DNA from: Roseivivax jejudonensis
Lineage (GTDB): Bacteria; Pseudomonadota; Alphaproteobacteria; Rhodobacterales; Rhodobacteraceae
Length of the DNA stretch: 64,000 nucleotides
NCBI RefSeq assembly: GCF_900172265.1
Contig: NZ_FWFK01000002.1
Coordinates: 124,001 to 188,000 of the forward strand
Direction: 5' to 3'
A program made the position numbers and the translations under genes. Positions 1-8,639 of this stretch are shown piece after piece. Numbering within the stretch: the stretch's first letter is position 1; every line of letters begins with the position of its first letter. Below the pieces are notes generated by a model. It was not told where the DNA came from, did not search any database, and saw only the letters and a list, made by a program, of their open reading frames with translations.

Positions 1-713
1 AGCGCCTGCGGACGGTAAAGTCGGTCGAGCGCCTCGTTCGAGGGCGGCGAGAAAACCCCCGCGCTCTCGACCGCCTCGGCCTCGTCCTCGGGCGCGGCCG
101 GGCGGGCGGCGGCGACTGGATCGAGATCCGACAGGACGATCGGCGTCTGGTCGACCGGCGTGACCTGCACGCGCTGGATCTCCTGCAGGACGGTCCAGCC
201 GCCGTAGCCGATGCCGCCGATCAGCGCGACAAGAACGAGCATGGAGCCGATGGCCCCGGGCTCGATCCGCGCAAAGAGGCCATCATTGGCGGGCGCGAAG
301 GGCAGCGCGGGCTGCTTGAACGGATCGCGCGAGGCAGCCTTAGCCGCCGGTTCGGCCGGACGCTCCATGGGACGTTTGACCACCGACGCCTCGGCCGACA
401 TGCCGTGGGCGACCGAAAACCCGCTTTCGGCACAGAACGCCTGGAACGTCTCGTCCGGATCCATCCCGAGGTACCGGGCGTAGGAGCGCACGTAGCCGGC
501 GATAAAGCCCGGCGTGTCGAAGGCGGACGGATCGCAGTTCTCGATCGCGGCGATGTAGGAGGCCTTGATCCGCAGCTCGCGCTGGACGTCGAGCAACGAC
601 TTGCCCATCGTCGCACGCTCGCCACGCATGACGTCGCCCAGGCGCAGATCAAAATCGTCGAAGCCGCGTGGCGATCCGCCCGCGGTATCGGCCTCGTTCT
701 GCGGAGAAGTCAT
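1..713 (-). CDS. RodZ-like helix-turn-helix membrane protein (3' end outside window)
   Basis: About 237 codons are visible; the C-terminus lies beyond position 1. The ATG at 711-713 gives a start MTSPQNEADT. Residues about 17-85 form a Cro/C1-type HTH with the RodZ hallmarks LGDVMRGERATMGKSL, LRIKASYIAAIE and GFIAGYVRSYARYLGMDP. A variable linker and one hydrophobic membrane segment (IGSMLVLVALIGGIGYGGW, around residue 160) follow, then a Pro/Glu-rich periplasmic start. A C-terminal DUF4115 domain would be expected outside the window. The family links cell-shape control (MreB) to the membrane; that role is inferred from the architecture. It lies downstream of hemA on the same strand with a 150-bp gap, so it may have its own promoter. 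Confidence 0.85.
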   Translation of the reverse strand, partial: MTSPQNEADTAGGSPRGFDDFDLRLGDVMRGERATMGKSLLDVQRELRIKASYIAAIENCDPSAFDTPGFIAGYVRSYARYLGMDPDETFQAFCAESGFSVAHGMSAEASVVKRPMERPAEPAAKAASRDPFKQPALPFAPANDGLFARIEPGAIGSMLVLVALIGGIGYGGWTVLQEIQRVQVTPVDQTPIVLSDLDPVAAARPAAPEDEAEAVESAGVFSPPSNEALDRLYRPQA

Positions 714-863
714 CCGCCAAGTCATTGCGGTTGCCCTGAAATCACCGTCGATTGTCCCGTGCCTGCGCCAGGCGCGTATCCCCGACCCTACGTCATGGCC
801 GAGTCGCGCTCCTTATTGACCCGACATTAACATAGCATGCGTGATCCGACAGGATTTTGACGC

Positions 864-2087
864 TCAGGCGGAGAGTTCGGCGCGATTCAGCGCACAATGC
901 GACCAAAGCTCGTCCATCGCGTTAACGAGATGGTCGATTTCCCGGGGGCCGTGTACCGGCGACGGCGTGAAGCGCAGCCGCTCGGTTCCGCGCGGCACCG
1001 TCGGGAAATTGATCGGCTGGACGTAGATGCCGTAGCCGTCCAGCAGCATGTCCGACAGCTGCTTGGTGTGGACCGGATCGCCGACGATGACGGGAACGAT
1101 GTGACTGCCGTGATCGATCAGCGGCAGGCCCATCGCCTTAAGCCGGGTCTTGAGGATGGTGGCCTGCGTCTGATGCCGCTCGCGAAGGGCCCGGTCCTGT
1201 TTCAAATGCGCGACCGAGGCGGCGGCCCCAGCCGCGACCGCGGGCGGCAGCGAGGTGGTGAAGATGAAGCCCGGCGCGTAGGACCGGATCGCGTCGCACA
1301 TCCGGGCCGATGCCGCGATATAGCCGCCCATGACGCCGTAGGCCTTGGCCAGCGTACCATTGATGATGTCGAGACGGTGCATCAGGCGATCGCGCTCGGC
1401 CACACCGCCGCCACGAGGGCCGTACATGCCGACGGCGTGCACCTCGTCGATATAGGTCAGCGCGCCGAATTCGTCCGCGAGATCGCAGATCGCCTCGATC
1501 GGGCCGAAATCGCCGTCCATCGAATAGACGGACTCGAAGGCGATGAGCTTCGGCGCGGCGGGGTCGTCGGCTTCCAGCAATTCACGCAGATGCGCGACAT
1601 CGTTGTGACGAAAGATGCGCTTGGCGCCGCCGTTGCGGCGAACGCCCTCGATCATCGAGGCGTGGTTCAGCGCGTCGGAATAGATGATGAGACCGGGAAA
1701 GAGCTTCGGCAGGGTCGAGAGCGTCGCGTCGTTCGCGATGTAGGCGGAGGTGAACAGCAGCGCCGCCTCCTTGCCGTGAAGATCGGCCAGCTCGGACTCC
1801 AGTCGTTTGTGATAGACCGTGGTGCCGGAGATGTTGCGGGTGCCCCCCGAGCCGGCGCCGGTGGCATCCACGGCCTCGTGCATTGCCTCGAGCACCGCCG
1901 GATGCTGACCCATGCCGAGGTAGTCGTTGCCGCACCACACGGTGATCGGCGTTTCCGACCCGTCGGGCTTGCGCCATGTTGCATGGGGAAAATGGCCGCG
2001 CTTGCGTTCGATGTCGATGAACGTCCGGTACCGGCCCTCTTCGTGGAGTCGGTCGATGGCCTGGTCCAGTTGCGCGTTGTAGTCCAC
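864..2087 (-). CDS. hemA: 5-aminolevulinate synthase
   Basis: Condenses glycine with succinyl-CoA to 5-aminolevulinate, the first committed step of tetrapyrrole synthesis by the C4 route, using pyridoxal phosphate. I chose the GTG at 2085-2087 ([12 protein letters not shown]): it matches the known family N-terminus, gives the usual 407 residues and has GGGAGA just upstream. A longer frame reaches 2201 but adds an unrelated N-terminus. Family motifs are [26 protein letters not shown], the PLP-contacting [12 protein letters not shown] and the Schiff-base lysine in [13 protein letters not shown]. It is divergent from the M20 peptidase gene. With hemB at 18.7 kb, the window holds the first two heme-pathway steps. 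Confidence 0.97.
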   Translation of the reverse strand: MDYNAQLDQAIDRLHEEGRYRTFIDIERKRGHFPHATWRKPDGSETPITVWCGNDYLGMGQHPAVLEAMHEAVDATGAGSGGTRNISGTTVYHKRLESELADLHGKEAALLFTSAYIANDATLSTLPKLFPGLIIYSDALNHASMIEGVRRNGGAKRIFRHNDVAHLRELLEADDPAAPKLIAFESVYSMDGDFGPIEAICDLADEFGALTYIDEVHAVGMYGPRGGGVAERDRLMHRLDIINGTLAKAYGVMGGYIAASARMCDAIRSYAPGFIFTTSLPPAVAAGAAASVAHLKQDRALRERHQTQATILKTRLKAMGLPLIDHGSHIVPVIVGDPVHTKQLSDMLLDGYGIYVQPINFPTVPRGTERLRFTPSPVHGPREIDHLVNAMDELWSHCALNRAELSA

Positions 2088-2407
2088 GCCGCGTCTCCCA
2101 CTTCTGTCGTCGTGCCGCCCGCCTCCGGTCCGGCACCGCCCGCCGTTTCGGGCGTTTCTTCCGGGTATGTCGTGCATATAGAGCACACCGTATCCGAACA
2201 ACCGCCTAACCGATGACCGAAGGTCGCATCATTGACCTATGTCATACCCGCGCCGCGCCTTTCGGAAACCCGTGGCCGCTGCCGCGACGGCACTCTGGAG
2301 GATTCGTCGCTGACGAGGCGGAGCGCGGCAGCGCCCTGCCCCGCTGGACACTGCGCGGGGCCTTGCTACCGTCGGCGCGACTTCTCCGGCCTGAAAGGAT
2401 TTTCCGC
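2088..2407. other. intergenic region between divergent hemA and peptidase genes
   Basis: About 320 bp without a gene I trust. It must hold the promoters for hemA (leftward) and the M20 peptidase (rightward). On the minus strand a weak TTGTTC / TATATG pair lies at 2175-2201 with a 15-bp spacer, too short to call with confidence. The peptidase reading frame stays open upstream to 2213, but the extra residues look unlike any N-terminus of the family. Confidence 0.4.
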
Positions 2408-3778
2408 ATGTCGACCGACGCCGTGCTTGCCCGAATCGATGCCGACCTGCCCGCCGCGACCGAGCGGCTGTTCGAATTGCTCCGGATCCCGTCGATCTCG
2501 ACCGATCCAGCCTATCGCGATGCCTGCCGGAGCGCGGCGGAGTGGCTGGTTGCGGATCTCGCCTCGATCGGGGTGGATGCCTCGTTGCGCGACACGCCGG
2601 GCCACCCGATGGTCGTCGGTCATGTCGAGGGCGACGGTCCGCACGTCCTGTTCTACGGGCATTACGACGTGCAGCCGGTCGACCCGCTCGAGCTGTGGGA
2701 CCGCGATCCGTTCGACCCCGCGATCGAGAACACCGAGCACGGCCAGGTGATCCGCGCGCGCGGTGCCTCCGACGACAAGGGCCAGTTGATGACCTTCGTC
2801 GAGGCGTGCCGCGCCTTTCACGCGGAGCATGGGCGCATGCCCTGCCACATCACCTTCTTCTTCGAGGGTGAAGAAGAGTCCGGGTCGCCCTCCCTCGTGC
2901 CGTTCCTCCATGAGAATGCCGAGGAATTGCAGGCGGATATCGCTCTTATCTGCGACACAGGCCTGTTCGACGCAAAGACGCCTGGCATCGTCACCATGCT
3001 GCGCGGTCTGCTGGGAGAGGAGATCGAGATCCAGGGGCCGACGAAAGACCTTCACTCGGGGTTCTTCGGCGGCGCGGCGATGAACCCGATCCGGGTGCTC
3101 ACGCGAATCCTCGGCGCGCTGCACGACGATGACGGCCGCGTCGCGGTCCCGGGGTTCTACGACGGCGTGCCGGACCTCGACCCGGCCCTGCGCAGCCAGT
3201 GGGACGGTCTCGGCTTCGACGCCGCGGCATTTCTTGGCGGTGTCGGCCTTTCGGCGCCCGCCGGCGAACGCGACCGTACCCCGCTCGAACAGATCTGGTC
3301 GCGCCCGACGGCCGAAATCAACGGCATCCACGGCGGCTATACCGGCGCGGGCTTCAAAACGGTGCTGCCGGCGCGCGCATCGGCCAAGGTGAGCTTCCGG
3401 CTCGTCGGGTCGCAGGACCCCCACGCGATCCGCGAGAGCTTTCGCGACTGGGTGCGCGCCCAGGTGCCTGACGATTGCAAGGTGACGTTCCACGGCCACG
3501 GGGCATCACCCGCCTCGGTCATGTCGACCGACCATCCTGCGTTCGAGCGGGCGCGGCAGGCCCTGAGCGCCGAATGGCCTGGCGAGGCGGCATTCGTCGG
3601 CGCCGGCGGCTCGATCCCGGTTGCCGGTCACTTCAAGACGATCCTGGGCATGGATGCGATGCTGATCGGGTTCGCACAGTCGGATGACCAGATCCATTCG
3701 CCGAACGAGAAGTATGACGTCGACAGCTTTCACCGGGGGATTCGCAGCTGGGCCCGCATCCTCGACGCGCTGCAGTAA
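2408..3778 (+). CDS. M20 family metallopeptidase (dipeptidase-like)
   Basis: A 456-residue di-zinc amidohydrolase of the M20 family, expected to cleave dipeptides or related amides in the cytoplasm. The ATG at 2408 follows AAAGGA. Metal-site and catalytic motifs are in family order: FYGHYDVQP (His ligand and catalytic Asp), GASDDKGQ (bridging Asp), EGEEESGS (general-base Glu and Glu ligand), ICDTG, and the C-terminal ligand in QIHSPNEKYD. The lid/dimerisation domain lies between, roughly residues 200-320, with the usual LHSGFFGG. No signal peptide is visible. The neighbours do not narrow the substrate; members of this group include carnosinase-like and Xaa-His dipeptidases. Confidence 0.9.
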   Translation: MSTDAVLARIDADLPAATERLFELLRIPSISTDPAYRDACRSAAEWLVADLASIGVDASLRDTPGHPMVVGHVEGDGPHVLFYGHYDVQPVDPLELWDRDPFDPAIENTEHGQVIRARGASDDKGQLMTFVEACRAFHAEHGRMPCHITFFFEGEEESGSPSLVPFLHENAEELQADIALICDTGLFDAKTPGIVTMLRGLLGEEIEIQGPTKDLHSGFFGGAAMNPIRVLTRILGALHDDDGRVAVPGFYDGVPDLDPALRSQWDGLGFDAAAFLGGVGLSAPAGERDRTPLEQIWSRPTAEINGIHGGYTGAGFKTVLPARASAKVSFRLVGSQDPHAIRESFRDWVRAQVPDDCKVTFHGHGASPASVMSTDHPAFERARQALSAEWPGEAAFVGAGGSIPVAGHFKTILGMDAMLIGFAQSDDQIHSPNEKYDVDSFHRGIRSWARILDALQ

Positions 3779-3817
3779 CGGTTGTCGTCGCCGATGCGTA
3801 ATTCGCGCAGAATTTGT

Positions 3818-3850
3818 GGCGAAGCGCACCTGATCGTGGCGCGCTTCGCC
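3818..3850 (+). terminator. hairpin after peptidase gene
   Basis: Perfect 10-bp arms GGCGAAGCGC (3818-3827) and GCGCTTCGCC (3841-3850) with a 13-nt loop, 40 bp past the peptidase stop. The dyad extends imperfectly into flanking AATTT and AAATT. It lacks a following T-run, so it may be a transcript-stabilising or Rho-assisted end rather than a classical intrinsic terminator. Confidence 0.45.
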
Positions 3851-3873
3851 GCAATTTCACATAAAATGCGGGT

Positions 3874-3887
3874 CTTCGGGCCCGAAG
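3874..3887. repeat. 14-bp perfect palindrome upstream of membrane-protein gene
   Basis: CTTCGGGCCCGAAG is a perfect dyad 52 bp before the start of the next gene. It could be a regulator site or the tip of a hairpin in the leader. No regulator is assigned. Confidence 0.4.
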
Positions 3888-3939
3888 CAGCCCGCTACTG
3901 ACCACTATGGCGCCACAATGCTTAAGGATAGTTTCTCTC

Positions 3940-4467
3940 ATGAGATACTCGATCCGAAAGCAGACGCGGCAGGACTTCGACGCACGGGTGCGTCGGCTTG
4001 ATCCGCATTACGCGCGCACCGGACAGAGCTCCGGTGCCGCAAAGTCCCGCAACCGGTCTCCGTTGGTCTGGAGCGTGTTCGGCTTCGTGTGGATCTACGT
4101 GACCGCAAGCGTGGCCCGCAACCAGGCCTTCCTTCGCGACAGTCTTGCCCAGGGCAACCTGTCGTCGGACGCGCAATACGCGGTGATGGCGGGCCTTGGC
4201 GCGATGCTCGCGATCAGCGCGGTGATGGTCCTGTGGCACCTGTCGCGCGTTCTGGTGCGCCGACGCGAACGCCGCGGCGCGAGCACGCCGATCCTCTGCG
4301 GCGGCGCGCTGGCGCTGGCGCTGTGCTACACCCCGCCGAGCGTACTGGAGAACGGCCTTCAGATGCTGGATCCGAACACGTCCAAGCTTCTGCGCACGGC
4401 GCAGAACACCGTGTCGGACGGGATGGGCATCGACCTCGGTTCGGTAAGCTTCACCTCGCTCAACTGA
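3940..4467 (+). CDS. hypothetical membrane protein
   Basis: A 175-residue protein I do not recognise. I use the ATG at 3940 (MRYSIRKQTRQDF), which has AAGGA about 11 nt upstream; an in-frame ATG at 3907 has no ribosome site. The N-terminal 35 residues are basic (RRLDPHYARTG). Three hydrophobic segments follow: LVWSVFGFVWIYVT, AVMAGLGAMLAISAVMVLW and ILCGGALALALCY. A short polar tail ends in DLGSVSFTSLN. This suggests an inner-membrane protein with a cytoplasmic basic N-terminus. It is convergent with choV. A small hairpin at 4522-4538 (GCCGTC / GACGGC) lies in the shared gap. Confidence 0.7.
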   Translation: MRYSIRKQTRQDFDARVRRLDPHYARTGQSSGAAKSRNRSPLVWSVFGFVWIYVTASVARNQAFLRDSLAQGNLSSDAQYAVMAGLGAMLAISAVMVLWHLSRVLVRRRERRGASTPILCGGALALALCYTPPSVLENGLQMLDPNTSKLLRTAQNTVSDGMGIDLGSVSFTSLN

Positions 4468-4521
4468 TCTTGACCTTCCGGGTGAGGCATTTTGTGCAGG
4501 GCGTTGATCTCGCGCCATATT

Positions 4522-4538
4522 GCCGTCCTGTCGACGGC
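4522..4538. terminator. weak hairpin between convergent genes
   Basis: A GCCGTC / GACGGC stem of 6 bp with a 5-nt loop in the gap between the membrane-protein gene (rightward) and choV (leftward). There is no T-run on either strand. It is the only dyad I see in this 143-bp gap. Confidence 0.25.
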
Positions 4539-4610
4539 CTGCATTGAAAACCTTTCGCATACGCTTCCGGCTTGGTGTCGCGCTTTCCCGAGGAGCGATA
4601 CCCGCCGCGG

Positions 4611-5639
4611 TCAGCCGCCCGGCGATGCGAGCCGGCGCACGAGTCCGGTGGCGCTGACCTGACCGGCGAGCGTGTCGCCGCGCGTCACTCCAACTAGATC
4701 TGCACCATTCGCGAGTTTCTCCATGACCTCGGTCACCGGGCAATCGTCGGGCACGGTGATTTGGGGCGTTGCGCCGGTCACGGGCTCCATGACGTCGCGG
4801 GCACACAGAACGCCGAGCGGGTTCATGTGCGCAACGAACTCCGCTACGTAGTCATCTGACGGATATGCATAAATCTCTTCGGGTCGACCGCATTGCACGA
4901 TGCGCCCGCCTTCCATGATCGCGATCCGATTGCCGATCTTGAAGGCCTCGTCGAGGTCGTGACTGACGAACAGGATCGTCTTCCTCATCTCGCGCTGCAG
5001 TTCCAGCAACTCGTCCTGCAGCTTGGTGCGGATCAACGGATCGAGGGCCGAGAACGGCTCGTCCATCAGCAGGATCGGCGCATCGGTCGCAAAGGCGCGC
5101 GCCAAGCCCACCCGTTGCTGCATGCCGCCCGAAAGCTCGGCCACCTTGCGGTCGCCCCACCCGTCGAGCCCGACGAGGCCGAGCTGCCGGTCGACACGCT
5201 CTGTACGGTCGGTCCTCGACATGCCGCCGAGTTCCAGCCCCAGCCCCACATTCTCGCGCACGGTGCGCCACGGCAGCAGGCCGAATTGCTGGAAGACCAT
5301 CGCCACACGGTTGAGCCGCACCCAGCGCAGGTCCTCGTCGGACGCATTGGTGACGTCGATCATGTGCCCACCGGCATTGACCTCGACCTTGCCGCGCACG
5401 ACCGGGTTCAGCCCGTTCACCGCGCGCAGAAGGGTCGACTTGCCCGAGCCCGACAGCCCCATGAGCACGACGATCTCGCCCTCGGCGACATCGACAGAAC
5501 AATCGTGCACGCCCAGCACCTGGTCCGTACGCTGCTGGATCGTCGGGCGGTCGAGGCCTTCGTCCATCAGCGGAAGTGCTTCCTGAGGGGCGTTCCCGAA
5601 AACGATGGAAACGTTGTCGATTTTCACCGCGGTGCTCAT
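4611..5639 (-). CDS. choV: choline/glycine betaine ABC transporter ATP-binding protein
   Basis: A 342-residue ProV/ChoV-type ATPase that energises uptake of quaternary amines. It has Walker A GLSGSGKST, the Q-loop VFQQFGLLPWRTV, signature LSGGMQQR, Walker B ILLMDEPFSALDP and the switch HD in FVSHDLDEAF. The long N-terminal extension before Walker A (about 55 residues) and the C-terminal stretch after residue 270 (DVMEPVTGATPQITVPDD) are typical of this subfamily; the tail resembles a degenerate CBS region. It starts inside the choW stop codon (4-nt ATGA overlap), so translation is coupled. Choline rather than betaine is suggested by the adjacent BetI regulator; this is inference. Confidence 0.85.
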   Translation of the reverse strand: MSTAVKIDNVSIVFGNAPQEALPLMDEGLDRPTIQQRTDQVLGVHDCSVDVAEGEIVVLMGLSGSGKSTLLRAVNGLNPVVRGKVEVNAGGHMIDVTNASDEDLRWVRLNRVAMVFQQFGLLPWRTVRENVGLGLELGGMSRTDRTERVDRQLGLVGLDGWGDRKVAELSGGMQQRVGLARAFATDAPILLMDEPFSALDPLIRTKLQDELLELQREMRKTILFVSHDLDEAFKIGNRIAIMEGGRIVQCGRPEEIYAYPSDDYVAEFVAHMNPLGVLCARDVMEPVTGATPQITVPDDCPVTEVMEKLANGADLVGVTRGDTLAGQVSATGLVRRLASPGG

Positions 5640-6475
5640 TTGCGGCCTCCCACGTTCAGCATCCGGTCGAGCATGATGGCGACCACCACGATGACGAACC
5701 CGCTCTCGAAGCCGAGCGCGGTGTTCACCTGGTTGAGCGCCCGCACCACGGGCACGCCGAGGCCGTCCGCGCCCACCAGCGCAGCGATCACCACCATCGA
5801 CAACGACAGCATGATGGTCTGGTTGAGCCCGGCCATGATCTGCGGAAAGGCGCTCGGCAATTCGACCTTCCACAGCACCTGGCTGTCGGTCGCGCCGAAG
5901 GCCCGCGCCGCCTCGAGCAGTGGCTGCGGCGTCGACGACACGCCGAGATAGGTCAGGCGGATCGGCGCCGGTACGACGAAGATGACCGTCGCCATCAGCC
6001 CCGGCACCATGCCGATGCCGAAGAACACGATGGCCGGGATCAGGTAGACGAAGGTGGGCAGCGTCTGCATCAGGTCGAGGACCGGCCGGATCGCCGTGTA
6101 GAGGCGCGGCCGGTGCGCGGCCGCAATGCCGATCGGCACGCCGATGCCCATGCACACCACACAGGCGGCCAGGACCAGCGTCAGGCTTTCCAGCGTCTCT
6201 TCCCAGTAATCCTGGTTGAGGATGAAGAGGAACCCGAGCGCCACGAAGAGCGCGACCTTCCAGCTGCGCTGCAGCGCATAGGCGATCGCCACGAAGACCG
6301 CGATGACGAAGAACGGGTGCGGCGTCTCCATCGCCCACAGCACACTGTCGATCAGCGCTTCCATGGCCCGCGCGAGCGCATCGAGAAGCCAGCCGCCGTA
6401 GGTGCGGATTGCGTCGAAGACGATTTCCGCCCCCGTTCCCACCGGGATCTTGTACTCTGTCAGCAATTCAAGCAC
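5636..6475 (-). CDS. choW: choline/glycine betaine ABC transporter permease
   Basis: A 279-residue inner-membrane permease of the ProW/ChoW family. It has about six to seven hydrophobic segments and the cytoplasmic EAA-like loop LEAARAFGATDSQVLWKVELP that contacts the ATPase. Further family features are PIGIAAAHRPRLYTAIRPVLD and QTLPTFVYLIPAIVFFGIG. It is the first gene of the choWV pair, transcribed away from betI, and overlaps choV by 4 nt. The periplasmic substrate-binding protein (ChoX) that normally completes this transporter is not encoded in the window. Confidence 0.88.
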   Translation of the reverse strand: MLELLTEYKIPVGTGAEIVFDAIRTYGGWLLDALARAMEALIDSVLWAMETPHPFFVIAVFVAIAYALQRSWKVALFVALGFLFILNQDYWEETLESLTLVLAACVVCMGIGVPIGIAAAHRPRLYTAIRPVLDLMQTLPTFVYLIPAIVFFGIGMVPGLMATVIFVVPAPIRLTYLGVSSTPQPLLEAARAFGATDSQVLWKVELPSAFPQIMAGLNQTIMLSLSMVVIAALVGADGLGVPVVRALNQVNTALGFESGFVIVVVAIMLDRMLNVGGRK

Positions 6476-6537
6476 GGCGTCTCCTCGTCCGCACGGAGTG
6501 CGCGCCGCGCCGGCGGCCCAAGGCTCCGCGTCCGATT

Positions 6538-6559
6538 ATTGATTGACGAGTCAATTAAT
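6538..6559. promoter_or_regulatory. probable BetI operator between choW and betI
   Basis: A 22-bp near-palindrome with core TTGAC-GA-GTCAA and outer ATT / AAT, sitting 53 bp before the betI start and 63 bp before choW. It is a clear AT-rich island in GC-rich DNA. TetR-family regulators such as BetI bind dyads of this size, usually in the divergent intergenic region they control. The assignment to BetI is inferred from position. Confidence 0.65.
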
Positions 6560-6611
6560 GGCCCGGTAAGCTCATCCCTGCAACCGCTAAGTTTTCAAGG
6601 TTTCCAACGCC

Positions 6612-7217
6612 ATGGCAAAAGAGATCGAGCGTCGGCGCGACCTGATCGCCGCGACGATCCGCGAGATCGGGGCGCAGGGAACGCTCAACGTCACGGTCGG
6701 CCAGATCGCCAAGCGCGCCGGCGTGTCGCCCGGTCTGGCGTTTCATTATTTCGGCGACAAGGAGGCGCTGTTCCTCGCCGCGATGCGGTGGATCCTGCGC
6801 GACTACGGGCTCCAGGTACGCGCGGCGCTCGCCGCCGCCGACGGCCCGGCCGAACGGCTCGACGCGGTGATCGAGGCCAATTTCGCCGAAAGCCATTTCC
6901 GCGACGGCGCCGTGGCCGCGTGGCTGAACTTCTACGTCCTCGCACAGCGCTCGACAGAAGCCGCGCGGCTTCTCGCGCTCTACCACAGGCGGCTGCATTC
7001 CAACCTCGTGCACGATCTGCGACCGCTGGCCGGAGCGGAAGCGGCGGCGGGCATCGCGGTACGGCTCGCCGCGCTTATCGACGGGCTCTACCTGCGGTTT
7101 GCGCTGGCCCGCGACGCGGTCGAGGCCGCGCCTGCCGCAGCCGAGGTGCGCGCAGCGCTCTCGATCGAGCTCGCGGCGGTCGCGGCGCCGACCCCGCGCA
7201 GCGCCGCGAGATCGTAG
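6612..7217 (+). CDS. betI: TetR-family regulator, BetI-like
   Basis: A 201-residue TetR repressor. The N-terminal HTH (residues about 8-55) reads RRRDLIAATIREIGAQG, then TVGQIAKRAGVSPGLAFHYFGDKEALF, which closely follows the BetI pattern. The C-terminal ligand domain contains MRWILRDYG and the tryptophan-bearing AVAAWLNFYVLAQRS typical of BetI. BetI represses choline-uptake and betaine-synthesis genes and is released by choline. Here it is divergent from choWV with a dyad operator between. The 3' end overlaps the convergent lipoprotein gene by 130 nt. No betAB genes are in the window. Confidence 0.82.
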   Translation: MAKEIERRRDLIAATIREIGAQGTLNVTVGQIAKRAGVSPGLAFHYFGDKEALFLAAMRWILRDYGLQVRAALAAADGPAERLDAVIEANFAESHFRDGAVAAWLNFYVLAQRSTEAARLLALYHRRLHSNLVHDLRPLAGAEAAAGIAVRLAALIDGLYLRFALARDAVEAAPAAAEVRAALSIELAAVAAPTPRSAARS

Positions 7218-7675
7218 CCGTACCAGTCGAGGATCTCCTCCGCCGCGACCAGCCGTTCGCCGGGTTGTCCCGTCCGGTCCAGCACGAAGGCCCACCCTCC
7301 GCCGGGATCGCCGAGCGCGACCGTGCGGGTATCCGCGTCGAGCCAATGCACCCAGAGCGGCCGGCCACCGACGGCAAACCGGCCGGGTCCGGTTTCAACC
7401 AGGTCATAGGCTTGGCCTGCGATCCTCATGCGGCCCGGCGCGAACTCGACAGGGGCGCCCGGCGGAACGCCCGCTCCCTCCACGACCACCCAGCGCCCGA
7501 TCAGCCGGCCCTGGTCAGCGTCGACCTGCGCGCCAACCGGCGCCGACGGGTCGCGCAAACCCGCCACGGGCGCGGGCGCGTCGGCGTCGGGCCCTGCCCG
7601 GCCGCAGGCCATAAGGCCGAGCGCGAGGCACAGCGCCGCGAAAGCGCCCCGGTTCCGGCACGCTGTCACCCGCAT
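7088..7675 (-). CDS. putative lipoprotein, unknown function
   Basis: About 195 residues from the ATG at 7675, which follows AAGGA; a TTG at 7693 is an alternative. A signal peptide with lipobox (ALCLALGLMAC, Cys about residue 24) predicts an outer-membrane or periplasmic lipoprotein. The mature part has a likely folded domain (GRLIGRWVVVEGAGVPPGAPVE, then VGGRPLWVHWLDADTRTVAL) ending with EEILDWYGYDLAALRG. The last 40 residues are low-complexity Ala/Ser/Arg and run antisense through the end of betI, so the frame has probably lost an earlier stop. I do not recognise the family. Confidence 0.65.
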   Translation of the reverse strand: MRVTACRNRGAFAALCLALGLMACGRAGPDADAPAPVAGLRDPSAPVGAQVDADQGRLIGRWVVVEGAGVPPGAPVEFAPGRMRIAGQAYDLVETGPGRFAVGGRPLWVHWLDADTRTVALGDPGGGWAFVLDRTGQPGERLVAAEEILDWYGYDLAALRGVGAATAASSIESAARTSAAAGAASTASRASANRR

Positions 7676-7729
7676 CGGCGGAGATCCTTGCAATCAAGAA
7701 GTGCACCGAAGCACGGAGAGCGGCCGGCG

Positions 7730-7945
7730 ATGAGCGACAGCGAGGACGAAACGCGGCGCCGCCGCGCGCGAAGCCGGCTCTTCGCGCTCCATGCCCGGGC
7801 GCATGCCGCCGCGGTCACCCCTCGGCCGACCGACCGCGCGCCGCGGCCCGACGAGGCCCGCGCCTTCCTCGATCGCGCGCTCGCGTCGCTCACGCCGCCG
7901 CCCCGTCCGGATCGTCCGGCGCGTCGGCCTCCGACCGGCCCCTGA
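7730..7945 (+). CDS. small hypothetical protein (71 aa), doubtful
   Basis: An ATG at 7730 with GGAG about 10 nt upstream opens 71 codons: an acidic start (MSDSEDE), then an Arg-rich and Pro-rich chain ending in [10 protein letters not shown]. It overlaps the 3' end of rlmE by 56 nt on the opposite strand. The middle ([14 protein letters not shown]) could form one helix. It fills the gap between two minus-strand genes, so it may be real. Equally it may be a chance frame in GC-rich DNA. Confidence 0.3.
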   Translation: MSDSEDETRRRRARSRLFALHARAHAAAVTPRPTDRAPRPDEARAFLDRALASLTPPPRPDRPARRPPTGP

Positions 7946-8639
7946 AGCCCCGCGCCACAACGAATTTTTCGGACGAATCCGCGCGCGACGCCGGCGGCTT
8001 CACGTTGGCCACGGTGTCGAAGCGTTGCTTGAGCAGGGTCTGAAGCCCGGTTTCCGCACCGCCGGCCAGCACCTTCGCGACGAAGGTTCCGCCTTCTTCA
8101 AGCACGTCGAAGGCCAGTTCTGCCGCCGCCTCGCACAGCGCGACGATCCGCAGGTGATCGGTCTGCTTGTGGCCCGACGACGATGCCGCCATGTCCGACA
8201 TGACAACGTCGGCGCGGCCGCTCAGCCACGCCTTCACCTTGTCGTCGGCGCCGTCCTCCATGAAGTCGAGCTGGTGCAGTTCGGCCCCGGCGATCGGCTC
8301 GACCTCCTGCAGGTCCACACCGATCACCCGACCCTGCGCCTTGCCGGACTTCTCGCCAAGCGCGTTGGTTCGCGCGACCGCCACCTGGCACCATCCGCCG
8401 GGCGCGCAGCCGAGATCGACCACACGGGCTCCGGGGACGAGAAACCGATATTTCTCATCCAGTTCGAGGATCTTGAACGCTGCGCGGCCGCGATAGCCCT
8501 CGGCCTGCGCGCGCTTGACGTAGGGATCGTTCAGCTGACGCTGCAGCCAGCGTGTCGATGACAGCTTGCGCCCGCGTGCGGTCTTGACCTTGACCTTGAG
8601 GTCGCGCTGGCCGCGACCCGACGATTTCTTGCCCGCCAC
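7890..8639 (-). CDS. rlmE: 23S rRNA (uridine 2552-2'-O)-methyltransferase
   Basis: FtsJ/RrmJ-type SAM-dependent methyltransferase that modifies U2552 in the A-loop of 23S rRNA during late 50S assembly. I start at the GTG at 8637-8639 because a perfect AGGAGG lies 6 nt upstream; this gives 249 residues. Motifs: [19 protein letters not shown] and the catalytic lysine in [18 protein letters not shown]-binding [15 protein letters not shown], the acidic [17 protein letters not shown] (catalytic Asp) and [11 protein letters not shown] (catalytic Lys). In many alphaproteobacteria this gene directly follows a ppx/gppA gene; here an oppositely oriented RTX gene separates the two. Confidence 0.93.
   Translation of the reverse strand: MAGKKSSGRGQRDLKVKVKTARGRKLSSTRWLQRQLNDPYVKRAQAEGYRGRAAFKILELDEKYRFLVPGARVVDLGCAPGGWCQVAVARTNALGEKSGKAQGRVIGVDLQEVEPIAGAELHQLDFMEDGADDKVKAWLSGRADVVMSDMAASSSGHKQTDHLRIVALCEAAAELAFDVLEEGGTFVAKVLAGGAETGLQTLLKQRFDTVANVKPPASRADSSEKFVVARGFRGRSEADAPDDPDGAAA

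Noticed and set aside
2213-2407. N-terminal extension of the M20 peptidase
   Set aside because: The frame is open, but the residues are unlike the family, and a good ribosome site precedes the ATG at 2408.
5576-7945. Very long plus-strand reading frame across choWV and betI
   Set aside because: It is antisense to or out of frame with well-supported genes, and its product is Arg/His/Asp-rich low-complexity chain. Such shadow frames are common in GC-rich DNA.
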